From contig CADACS010000001.1 of the NCBI GenBank assembly GCA_902786505.1, positions 62,001 through 126,000 of the forward strand: a stretch of 64,000 nt of DNA, given 5' to 3'. Source of the DNA: an uncultured Planctomycetota bacterium (GTDB taxonomy: Bacteria > Planctomycetota > Planctomycetia > Pirellulales > Thermoguttaceae). The position numbers were made by a program, and so were the translations under genes. Below the pieces are notes generated by a model that saw nothing but the letters and a program-made list of their open reading frames with translations, did no database searches and had not been told where the DNA came from. Shown in pieces: positions 34,677 through 42,579 of this stretch (positions are counted from its first letter, which is position 1; each line of letters opens with the position of its first letter).

Positions 34677-35618
34677 GTGGATCCTGCTGTAATTGCGTCA
34701 AGCGTACGTTTATTAGAAGAGAATATAGAAAAAGTTTTTATAGGAAAAAAAGAAGTTGTCAGATTAGCCCTAACGGCGTTTTTTGGAGAGGGCCATTTAC
34801 TTTTAGACGACGTGCCCGGCGTGGGTAAAACACTTCTAGGCCAGGCGCTCGCGCGCAGTTTAAACGCAACTTTTTCACGAATTCAATTTACTTCCGATCT
34901 TTTACCCTCCGACGTGGTCGGGGGCGAAGTGTACCGACAAAAAACCCAAGATTTTCAGTTTATTCCCGGCCCGATCTTTGCCAATATCGTGCTCGCGGAC
35001 GAAGTCAACCGCACGCCGCCGCGCACGCAAAGCGCGACGCTCGAAGCGATGAGCGAGCGCCAGGTTTCCGCCGACGGCAAGACGTACGCGCTTCCGGATC
35101 CGTTCTTCGTCGTCGCGACGGAGAATCCGGTCGAATTTGAGGGCGTCTATCCGCTTCCGGAAAGCCAGCTCGACCGCTTCATGATGCGTCTTTCGATCGG
35201 ATATCCCGACCGGGAATCGGAACTCACTATTCTCGACGTCTGCGGGAAGGGCGACGCGCTCGCGTCGCTCAAGCCGGTTCTCTCTCTGGAACAGGTCAAA
35301 GAGATACGCGAAGCGGTCAAAGAGGTCAAGCTCGATCCCGCGATCGCCAATTATCTGCTCGACGTCGTCGACGCGACGCGCGCTTCTTCCGAACTGCTTG
35401 TCGGGGCAAGTCCCCGCGCGTCCCTGACGTTTGCGCGCGCGGCGCGTTCGCTCGCGCTCATCAGCGGCCGCGACTACGTCGTTCCGGACGACGTCAAGCA
35501 GGTCGCGGTCTACGTGCTCGCGCACCGTCTTATTCCTAAAAACAACCGCCGTGAGGATTCTCGCCGCGTTGTCGAATCTTTCGTACAGCGCGCTCTGTCG
35601 TCTGTCCCAACTCCTTGA
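34677..35618 (+). CDS. MoxR-family AAA+ ATPase
   Basis: I take the GTG at 34677 as start: GGAGGG at 34664-34669 is an excellent ribosome site 7 bases before it, giving 313 aa, the family norm. The AAA+ motifs are Walker A DVPGVGKT, Walker B NIVLADEVNRTPP, sensor 1 VVATENPVEFEG, and the EGVYPLPESQLDRFMMR arginine-finger region. MoxR proteins act with a von Willebrand-factor A or DUF58 partner in complex maturation; neither is adjacent. The first ~240 bases use AT-rich codons (ATA, TTA, AAA) and then switch sharply to GC-rich. It has its own promoter. Confidence 0.9.
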   Translation: MDPAVIASSVRLLEENIEKVFIGKKEVVRLALTAFFGEGHLLLDDVPGVGKTLLGQALARSLNATFSRIQFTSDLLPSDVVGGEVYRQKTQDFQFIPGPIFANIVLADEVNRTPPRTQSATLEAMSERQVSADGKTYALPDPFFVVATENPVEFEGVYPLPESQLDRFMMRLSIGYPDRESELTILDVCGKGDALASLKPVLSLEQVKEIREAVKEVKLDPAIANYLLDVVDATRASSELLVGASPRASLTFARAARSLALISGRDYVVPDDVKQVAVYVLAHRLIPKNNRREDSRRVVESFVQRALSSVPTP

Positions 35619-35956
35619 GTCGCGGTTTCTTTCCGTTCTGTCGCCGCCGTCGGTTCGCGCGTTCGCGCGCTCCGCGGGTTGCGCGTCGGCGGAGCGTCCG
35701 CGTTTGGGCCGGCGTCTTCACGGTTAATTCTTGCGGTCAAATATGACCGACGTTAATTTGCGCTTGGAATCCCCTCTTTATCGGGCGGGATTTCTTGGGT
35801 AATTCTGCGAATTAGCCGGCGCCGAAGTTCGCGCCCGACGTAAATAACACAAAAAACGTCGCAAAAAACGTTCGTTGCGGCGTCTAAATAATTACATATT
35901 TATTTTTTTAAAACTGTGTATTAAACAACCCTCAATTTTGCGAAAGGAAATTTGCC
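35619..35956. other. Gene-free region before the 744-aa gene
   Basis: About 340 bases. The left half is GC-rich, the right half (35880-35945) AT-rich with GAAAGGA as ribosome site for the gene at 35957. No convincing paired -35/-10 boxes and no hairpin with a T-tract were found. Confidence 0.5.
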
Positions 35957-38191
35957 ATGAAAGAGAAAGCTCTGCTGGCCATTTCAGGAAAAGTTTTGGA
36001 AAAGTCGTTTTCTTTAGACGCAATCGGCGTAATAAGAAGCGCGGTCGAACGCGCGTTGTCAGAACGCGACGTGTTATTGACGGAGTGTATAGTCACGCTT
36101 GAACCGTCGAAATTTTTAGCGTCCTCTTTCTTTATGAGCGCGGGCTTTGTCACGGCGCCGGCAGACGACGAGGATTTACAGGCGGCCGCGCTTGTTATGC
36201 GTTCCGTTATGTCGCCCAATTCGCCGGACGAGGTCGTCGTTATGCTTGGAGAAGACGAACCGGTGAATTTTTTGCGCGCGATTACCGGCATGGCGCGCCG
36301 GACGCTCTTGCGGCTGTCCGGGCCGGAAGACGCCGGCGTTTCAGAACAGCTCGCGCAGTCGCTCGAAGGGGTTCTCGATATTCGCGAGCTGCTCTCGAAA
36401 GAGGGCGTCAGCTGGGACGATTACGAGCGCCACACGTGGGACGGCTGGAGCGACCAGTTTGAGCAGTTCATGTCGGTCGGAGTCGGATCGGGCCCAACGC
36501 CGCGCGCGCAGGAGACCGAGCCGTTAGGCGGCGCCGGCGCGGACGTCGACGAGCTCACGAACTTGCCCGACGAACTCACGCGCTTTACGGAGTCGGCGCC
36601 CAAGTGGAACGAGGCGCTCGTCGCGCTCCTTCTGGCAAACGAGATGAAATGCTCCGCGTACAAGGCGACGGAACAGCTCGACCGCGACTTTCCCGGAATT
36701 AACTCGTTCTATCTCAAACGCCGCGGCGACTTTGAGAAGCTCCTCTGCGATCAGGTCCGTTTGACGGTCGACGACAACGGGGGCGCGAGCCTGTGCCACG
36801 TCGACCATTCGGATCTCGCGCCGGTCGACCCGGCCGCGGCGCTCTCGCAGCTCAGTTTAGGGAGCGGCGGAGACGCGCTGCCGGAAGTCCAGCAGGCGCC
36901 CGTCGAGCCGAAACAGGAGGAACTGCCCGATTTCGACGACGTGAGAGAACAGGCGCTCTTCATGCAGGAGATCTGCGAGTGGGCGCTCGAACGCCGGCGG
37001 ATTGTCGCGGAGAAGGGGTTCGCAACGGCCGCGGCGAAGGAGCGGGATCAGGAGTTTATCGAGGGCGGACGCATGCTCGGTTTGTACGTATGGCAGCTGA
37101 CCCCCATCGTCAACAACGTCGACAACGACGATATGCGGAACGCCGCCGACGCCTACGGGCATTTGGCCGACACTATGAAGGTTTTGGAGAAGACGTTCAG
37201 TCTCATCGAGGAGATTTCGATCGAGAGACTGGTTAAAGCGCTGAGCCTTGGCGCGACCGCGCAATGCCTTGTTAAAACGATCCTTTTGCGCAACAACATC
37301 GTTTCTTCGTCCAACTCCAATAATATTCTCGACAACGTGCAGCGCAACGCGTACCGCGCGGTCAACGACTTAACGCGCGGGTATGTCGCCGGACGGGGAT
37401 TTGTCCAGAATCTGCGCTATACCGACCGCGTCGAGCCGGAGGAATTGCCCGACCTTCGTACGAAACTTGACGCCTTTGACCAAGAGATTACCGAGCTCTC
37501 CATGCAGAGCAAAGGGCGCAAGCATTTCGTAGGAAAGCTGAACTACTCCGTCTCGAAACTGCGCGACGACGTCTCGGACGTCTATCAGTGGGAGAACGCG
37601 ATCGAAGCGGTAACCGCGCTCTGTCAGGATTTCGGCGAGAAACCGTCGTCCGTCGCGCTGCGCGAGCAGTTCGTCGATATTATCGACAACATTCCCGAAA
37701 GCGTGGAGCTGACCGACGAGTTCTGCAACGTCGTTCAGGCGATCGAAGTCTATAAGGCGCTCGAACAGGAGAAGGCGGAGACGGAAGCGAACGCCGGCGC
37801 GGAGGAGACGCCCGATTCGCCCGCCGTACAGGCGGTTCGGGAGCATTACCGCGGCTCGAAGGTCGTCTTTATCGGCGGTATTCCGCAAGAACACATTATC
37901 GCGCGGCTCCAGTCGAAATTTGAAATCGAGCTGCTCTGGTCGGTCAACGGGCACGGCAAGTCGCTCAAGACGTTCAATCCGTACCTTAACGACCCCGACG
38001 TCAAGCTGTTCCTGGTCTATATCCCCTGGTGCAGCCATAAACATTCGGAAGAGCTTGCCGTTATGGCGCGCGACGCCAATAAGGATTTCGTGCGTCTCCC
38101 GAAAGGGACGAATCCGGAGAAGATCGCGACCGTAATTTGCGGTCAGATCAAGGATTTCGAAGGCGCGCTTGACGCCAAAACGGCAGAGTGA
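35957..38191 (+). CDS. 744-aa protein with DUF2325-like C-terminus, unrecognised
   Basis: The ATG at 35957 has AAAGGAAA 9 bases upstream. The product has no signal peptide or membrane helix, so it is probably cytoplasmic. Residues 1-150 and 205-280 are soluble alpha/beta and helical segments, the latter with NEMKCSAYKATEQLDRDFPG. The middle (310-610) is acidic and helical. The last 110 residues read VVFIGGIPQEHIIARLQ, then LLWSVNGHGKSLKTFNPYL, LFLVYIPWCSHKHSEEL, and FVRLPKG, resembling the DUF2325 fold, where a nucleotide-like pocket is suspected. The full-length family is not recognised. It is 17 bases upstream of a TetR gene, suggesting a functional link. Confidence 0.65.
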   Translation: MKEKALLAISGKVLEKSFSLDAIGVIRSAVERALSERDVLLTECIVTLEPSKFLASSFFMSAGFVTAPADDEDLQAAALVMRSVMSPNSPDEVVVMLGEDEPVNFLRAITGMARRTLLRLSGPEDAGVSEQLAQSLEGVLDIRELLSKEGVSWDDYERHTWDGWSDQFEQFMSVGVGSGPTPRAQETEPLGGAGADVDELTNLPDELTRFTESAPKWNEALVALLLANEMKCSAYKATEQLDRDFPGINSFYLKRRGDFEKLLCDQVRLTVDDNGGASLCHVDHSDLAPVDPAAALSQLSLGSGGDALPEVQQAPVEPKQEELPDFDDVREQALFMQEICEWALERRRIVAEKGFATAAAKERDQEFIEGGRMLGLYVWQLTPIVNNVDNDDMRNAADAYGHLADTMKVLEKTFSLIEEISIERLVKALSLGATAQCLVKTILLRNNIVSSSNSNNILDNVQRNAYRAVNDLTRGYVAGRGFVQNLRYTDRVEPEELPDLRTKLDAFDQEITELSMQSKGRKHFVGKLNYSVSKLRDDVSDVYQWENAIEAVTALCQDFGEKPSSVALREQFVDIIDNIPESVELTDEFCNVVQAIEVYKALEQEKAETEANAGAEETPDSPAVQAVREHYRGSKVVFIGGIPQEHIIARLQSKFEIELLWSVNGHGKSLKTFNPYLNDPDVKLFLVYIPWCSHKHSEELAVMARDANKDFVRLPKGTNPEKIATVICGQIKDFEGALDAKTAE

Positions 38192-38208
38192 AAGAAACGA
38201 GGCGCCGC

Positions 38209-38958
38209 ATGAAAAAGCAAACGACGAAACGCAGCTCCAAGACCGAGTCCGCGCCGACCGAGGCGGACGCCGCCCTGAAAAAGGACGCGCCAGAGAAGAA
38301 ACGCTCCCGCCGCCCAAACGTTCGCGAGCGGCTCGTGCTCGCGGCGCTCGACGAAGTCGAGGAAGTCGGATTCGCGCGGTTTTCGCTCCGTCATGTGGCG
38401 ACCGCGTGCGGCGTCTCGACCGCCGCGCCCTATAAGCATTTCCGCAATAAGCGCGAGATCATCGAGGCGGTGCTCCGGTACATTAACAGCGACTGGCTGC
38501 GCCGCCAAGACGCCGTCTTGCGGAAATACGCCGACGAGCCGATCCGGCGCAGATTAGTCGAGCTGAGTCTGGAGTTTATCCGGTTCATGTACGAGAATCC
38601 GCAGTTCCGCTCCGTTCTCATGATACGCGGCGACACGTTCGACGCCGAATATCTAAAGATTAAGGCGACGCTCAGCGCCAAGTCGAAAGAGATTATCAGC
38701 GAATACTGCGAGCTCGTCGGCATGCCCGCAAGGGTCGCTAAAATCAAGATGTACGTCGTGCGGTCGCTCATTTACGGCGCTTCGCTCATGTTCAGCAACG
38801 GGGAGCTCGTTTACGACGACTACACGATGGGATTTGTCCGCGCGGCGATCGACCGCGAATTCGATCTTCCGTGGGAGCTGGAATCGTCCGATATTAGCGC
38901 GCAAGCCGGCGAGCGCGGAATTGCCGAGGGATGGTCGAACGCGTTCCCGGAAAAATGA
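38209..38958 (+). CDS. TetR-family transcriptional regulator
   Basis: The ATG at 38209 (GAGG 6 bases upstream) gives 249 aa; a GTG at 38188 overlapping the previous stop is possible. A Lys/Ser/Glu-rich tail of about 35 residues precedes the HTH at about 40-95: RERLVLAALDEVEEVGFARFSLRHVATACGVSTAAPYKHFRNKREIIEAV, the TetR signature. The rest is an all-helical ligand-binding domain with LSLEFIRFMYENPQF. Its ligand may be an acyl-CoA or acyl-ACP, because it sits just upstream of acpP-fabF-ligase, and an operator palindrome is at 39017-39034. It likely controls its own or the module's expression. Confidence 0.85.
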   Translation: MKKQTTKRSSKTESAPTEADAALKKDAPEKKRSRRPNVRERLVLAALDEVEEVGFARFSLRHVATACGVSTAAPYKHFRNKREIIEAVLRYINSDWLRRQDAVLRKYADEPIRRRLVELSLEFIRFMYENPQFRSVLMIRGDTFDAEYLKIKATLSAKSKEIISEYCELVGMPARVAKIKMYVVRSLIYGASLMFSNGELVYDDYTMGFVRAAIDREFDLPWELESSDISAQAGERGIAEGWSNAFPEK

Positions 38959-38976
38959 TTTTTTTCCCGCCGCCTG

Positions 38977-39034
38977 TTGACGCCAAGGTTGGCAAAGGTA
39001 TATTTATCCTGTAAAAGGTTAGCGCCTGCTAACC
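38977..39034 (+). promoter_or_regulatory. Promoter and palindromic operator upstream of acpP
   Basis: TTGACG (38977-38982), a 16-base spacer and TATATT (38999-39004) form the promoter, with start near 39011. Just after it, GGTTAGC (39017-39023) and GCTAACC (39028-39034) are a perfect 7-base inverted repeat with a GCCT spacer. An operator placed at the start site is a typical site for TetR-type repression. The binding protein is inferred to be the neighbouring TetR. Confidence 0.6.
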
Positions 39035-39104
39035 AAAAACGTTCACAACCGCCGCGGCGCGATTCCGGCGAACCGGCGCCGCGGCCTTGCCGATGGAGAA
39101 CGAG

Positions 39105-39335
39105 ATGGACACCTTTCAATTAGTTCAGCGCGCGTTGGCGAAGCGCGTGGGAGTCGAGCCTTCGGAAATCGCTCCGGAGACGGAACTCATGACGCTTGGC
39201 GTCGATTCGCTCGATTCCGCGGAACTGCTCATGGAGCTCGAAGAAGTTCTCGGCGTCGAGATCGAAGTAACTTCCAAAATTAAGACGGTCAAAGATATCG
39301 TCGTCGAAATCGATCAGGCGTGCAAAGACGGTTGA
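39105..39335 (+). CDS. acpP: Acyl carrier protein
   Basis: The ATG at 39105 has GGAG at 39095-39098, giving 76 aa; the upstream in-frame ATG at 39093 has no such site. The acidic helical protein has the phosphopantetheine attachment motif GVDSLDSAEL, with Ser35 in DSL. It carries growing acyl chains for the fatty acid synthase enzymes. The stop at 39335 is 79 bases from fabF. It is the first gene of a three-gene module with fabF and an acyl ligase, below a TetR-controlled promoter, which is unusual for a housekeeping acpP. Confidence 0.94.
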   Translation: MDTFQLVQRALAKRVGVEPSEIAPETELMTLGVDSLDSAELLMELEEVLGVEIEVTSKIKTVKDIVVEIDQACKDG

Positions 39336-39414
39336 TCCGAGCGCGCGCCGTCGCGAGCGGCGATTTTTGCCGCCAGTTAGTGTTTTTTGTGCTTTGTTCA
39401 GGAGAGAGGACTTA

Positions 39415-40650
39415 ATGAACCGTCGCGTTGTCATTACCGGCATGGGCGCCGTAACCCCGGTCGGAATCGGAGTGGAAACGTTCTGGAAGAACCTTCTTGC
39501 GGGCAAGTGCGGCATTGGGCCGATTACCCGCTTTGATCCCACGAATTCGCGCTCTTCTCTCGCGGGCGAAGTGAGCGATTTTGATCCCCTTCAGTATCAG
39601 GATTTCAAGACGGCGTCGCATACGGACCGTTGCGGTCAGTTCGCGCTCGCCGCCGCGGAAGAAGCTGTCTCGCAGAGCGGGGTGGTCGGCACGGTCGATC
39701 CGGAACGCGCCGCGGTCTATCTTGGGACGGGGATCGGCGGTTTCGAAACGACGGAAGCGAATTGCCGCAAATTGGTCGAAAAAGGGCCGCGGCGCGTTTC
39801 CCCTTACTTCATACCGATGATGATCGCGAATATGCCGGCCGGCTCGATCGCGATTAAATACGGCTTCCAAGGTCAGGCGATACCTTCTGTTACCGCGTGC
39901 GCGTCCGGCTCGAACGCGATCGGCGAAGCGGTTCGCGCGATTCGGCACGGCTACGCCGACGTTATCGTAACGGGCGGCGCGGAAGCTCCGATTACGGAAG
40001 TGGGCGTGGCGGGCTTTAATTCAATGAAAGCGCTGTGCACGTCCGAAGATCCGAACGCGGCGTCTATGCCGTTCGACAAGCGCCGCTGCGGATTTGTCAT
40101 CGCCGAAGGGGCCGGGATTCTCGTACTGGAAGAATACGAGCGCGCGGTCAAACGCGGCGCGCCCATTTTGGGCGAACTCGTCGGTTACGGAACCTCGTGC
40201 GACGCGTACCACATGACCGCGCCGAAGCCGGACGGAACGGGCGCGGCGCTCGCCGTGCGTCAGGCGCTTCAGGAAGCAAACTGGCGGCCGGGCGAACGCG
40301 TCTACTGCAACGCGCACGGAACGAGCACGAGCCTTAACGACGCCGCGGAAACGAAAGCGATTAAAATCGCGTTCGGAGAAGAGGAAGCGCGCAAAGTCGT
40401 TATCAGCTCGACGAAGTCGGAGACCGGGCACATGCTCGGCGCGGCGGGCGCGGTCGAAGCGATCGTCTGCGCGATGACGCTCCGCGACAAGATCGTCCCG
40501 CCGACGATCAATCTCCTCGAACAGGATCCCGAATGCGACCTCGACTACACGCCCAATAAGGCGCGGGAAGGGGAATTTGACCTCGCGATTTCCAACTCCT
40601 TTGGATTTGGCGGGCACAACGCGTGCGTCGCGATCCGACCGTGCAAATAA
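39415..40650 (+). CDS. fabF: 3-oxoacyl-ACP synthase II (KAS II)
   Basis: FabF condenses malonyl-ACP with acyl-ACP, with the elongation of unsaturated chains in many bacteria. The ATG at 39415 follows GGAGAGAGGA and gives 411 aa. The catalytic triad is visible: Cys162 in TACASG, His301 in NAHGTSTSLND, and His339 in GHMLGAAGA. These match KAS II and separate it from KAS III. It lies behind acpP in one unit. The gene has no fabG/fabH/fabD neighbours, so either the ring of fatty acid genes is dispersed or this is a specialised condensing enzyme; the motif set cannot separate these. Confidence 0.94.
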   Translation: MNRRVVITGMGAVTPVGIGVETFWKNLLAGKCGIGPITRFDPTNSRSSLAGEVSDFDPLQYQDFKTASHTDRCGQFALAAAEEAVSQSGVVGTVDPERAAVYLGTGIGGFETTEANCRKLVEKGPRRVSPYFIPMMIANMPAGSIAIKYGFQGQAIPSVTACASGSNAIGEAVRAIRHGYADVIVTGGAEAPITEVGVAGFNSMKALCTSEDPNAASMPFDKRRCGFVIAEGAGILVLEEYERAVKRGAPILGELVGYGTSCDAYHMTAPKPDGTGAALAVRQALQEANWRPGERVYCNAHGTSTSLNDAAETKAIKIAFGEEEARKVVISSTKSETGHMLGAAGAVEAIVCAMTLRDKIVPPTINLLEQDPECDLDYTPNKAREGEFDLAISNSFGFGGHNACVAIRPCK

Positions 40651-40776
40651 TTGAATAGAAATTAGACCCGTTTAGAAAGCGCGCCGTCCCGACGGCGGCG
40701 CGCGCCGCGTTTCCCCGCTTCTCTTCATATCCCCTCAAGCGGCTCTAAACGGGATTCCAAAAGAAAGTGTTATACA

Positions 40777-42462
40777 ATGGCCGACTCTAATCTCAACGAT
40801 TCTAATCTCGAACATTTCCGAGCGATTAAAGCTCAGTTTGAAAACGAATACGACTTTCTCATGGCGTTTGAGCGCAACGCGCGACGATTCGCGAAGAAGA
40901 TCGCCGTAAGCGACCCCGTCCGCAATCTTTCCTGGACATACGAAGAGCTCAACCGCCAGGCAAACCGGCTCGCCAACGCGCTGCGCGCCGACGGGCTCGG
41001 CAAAGGGGACGTCTTTACGGTCGTTATGTACAACAGCTACGAGTTCACGCTCGCGTACCTCGCGTCCGAGAAGGTCGGCTCGATCTTTAATCCGCTCAAC
41101 TACAACTGGTCGGCCGACGAAATCGCGTACGCGTTCGAAGATAGCCGCCCGAAGATTCTGCTCTACGACGCGGAGCTCGAAGCGCTCCTCATTAAGGCGT
41201 ACGAACAGGCGGAAAAGAAATCGACGTGGACGCCCCCTCTTTCGATTATCAACGGGGATCCGGAAGTCGACGCGTTCAAGAGCGTTCGGCTCGCCGCGTA
41301 CGTCGCGCAGGCGAGCGACGAGCAGCTCCCGCGCGGAAAGGACGTCTCTATTTTCGACGAGATCGTCCGCCTCTATACGTCCGGAACGACCGGCCGCGCC
41401 AAGGGCGTGCCGCTCAGCCGTATGAACGAGCTCATGTCGGTCCACGAAGTGGCGATGCGCTATCCGATGTCCTCCAACGACGTTACGATCAATACGACGC
41501 CGTGGTTCCATCGCGGCGGATTCCACGGCGGCATGACGCCGACGCTCCACCTCGGCGGCGAAATCGTTATTCTGAAGCAGTTCAACGCGACGACCTGCCT
41601 TAAAAATATCGTCAAGCGCGACGTAACGATCCTGCTCGGCGTTCCGTCCGCCGCCGTTATGGTCGCCAATAAGAAGGCCAAGAGCGAAACGAATATCGAC
41701 TCCGTTCGGCTCCTCGTCATGATGGGGAGCGACTTGGAAAGAGCGACCTATTTCTACCTCAAAGAAGTCTTTGGCGACGTCGAGTTCATTAACAGCTACG
41801 GCACGACCGAGGCGTTTTTGAGCACGTTCCTTGAAACGCGGGACCTCCCGGAATACGCGGGCTCGGCCGGCCGCGCCAGTATCGACGACGACGTTATTCT
41901 CGTCGAGCCGGTCGAAGACGGCTGGGGCGATCCGAACGTTTTAGTTCCCAAAGACGGCAAGTCGCTCGGCGAAGTCATTGTCCGCTGCACCAGCAAGACG
42001 ACGGGCGGATACTACAATAAGCCTCACGAGTCCGCGCGCAAATTCCACGACGGATACCTCTATACCGGCGACCTCGCGAAATGGGACGAAAAGGAGTTTA
42101 TCTGGATCGTCGGTCGCAAAGACGACATGATGATCTCCGCGGGCGAGAATATCTATCCGCAGCCGATTGAAGAGGCTATTTGCAAAAATGAGAAGGTCAA
42201 CGACTGCATCGTCGTGCCCGTCTCCGAAATGGCGCGCGGCCAGGCGCTCTGCGCGTACGTCGTGCGCAACGACGACTCCCTGACGATTCGCGAACTGCTT
42301 GCCTTCTGCGCCGAATCCTCGTCCCTTTCCGGGTTTACCACCCCGCGGTTCTACGCGTTCGTTAAGGAACTCCCCTATACGCCGACGGGCAAAAAGCAGC
42401 GCTACATTCTAAAAGCGCAGGCGCCCAAAGACTTGGAGGAAGGGACGCTGCGCCGATTCTGA
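40777..42462 (+). CDS. AMP-forming acyl-CoA/acyl-ACP ligase
   Basis: The 561-aa protein is an ANL-superfamily adenylating enzyme. The ATP motif LYTSGTTGRAKGVPLS lies near residue 206, followed by the NSYGTTEA block, the YTGDLAKWDE hinge region, and the GRKDDMMISAGENIYP signature with the C-terminal domain and a late Lys (PTGKKQRY) that completes adenylation. It activates a carboxylic acid for CoA or ACP; the acyl specificity is not predictable. A length of 561 and N-terminal FENEYDFLMAFERNARRF segment fit fatty acyl ligases. Downstream of fabF by 126 bases, it may feed acyl chains into ACP, an acyl-ACP synthetase role. Confidence 0.85.
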   Translation: MADSNLNDSNLEHFRAIKAQFENEYDFLMAFERNARRFAKKIAVSDPVRNLSWTYEELNRQANRLANALRADGLGKGDVFTVVMYNSYEFTLAYLASEKVGSIFNPLNYNWSADEIAYAFEDSRPKILLYDAELEALLIKAYEQAEKKSTWTPPLSIINGDPEVDAFKSVRLAAYVAQASDEQLPRGKDVSIFDEIVRLYTSGTTGRAKGVPLSRMNELMSVHEVAMRYPMSSNDVTINTTPWFHRGGFHGGMTPTLHLGGEIVILKQFNATTCLKNIVKRDVTILLGVPSAAVMVANKKAKSETNIDSVRLLVMMGSDLERATYFYLKEVFGDVEFINSYGTTEAFLSTFLETRDLPEYAGSAGRASIDDDVILVEPVEDGWGDPNVLVPKDGKSLGEVIVRCTSKTTGGYYNKPHESARKFHDGYLYTGDLAKWDEKEFIWIVGRKDDMMISAGENIYPQPIEEAICKNEKVNDCIVVPVSEMARGQALCAYVVRNDDSLTIRELLAFCAESSSLSGFTTPRFYAFVKELPYTPTGKKQRYILKAQAPKDLEEGTLRRF

Positions 42463-42502
42463 CCGCCGGTCTCTTTTTTAGAGCGGTTTTTTCGCGGATT
42501 TT

Positions 42503-42538
42503 AAGCGCGTCGGGATTTAAACCCCGGCGCGCTTTTTT
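42503..42538. terminator. Terminator between the ligase gene and the DUF1559 gene
   Basis: Arms around 42503-42514 and 42523-42534 (AAGCGCGTCGGG against CCCCGGCGCGCTT) form a strong GC hairpin followed by a T-run. It is placed between convergent genes. Confidence 0.85.
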
Positions 42539-42579
42539 TATCGGCGATTTCCGGCCTGAACGCCTTGCGCGCGCCGGAG

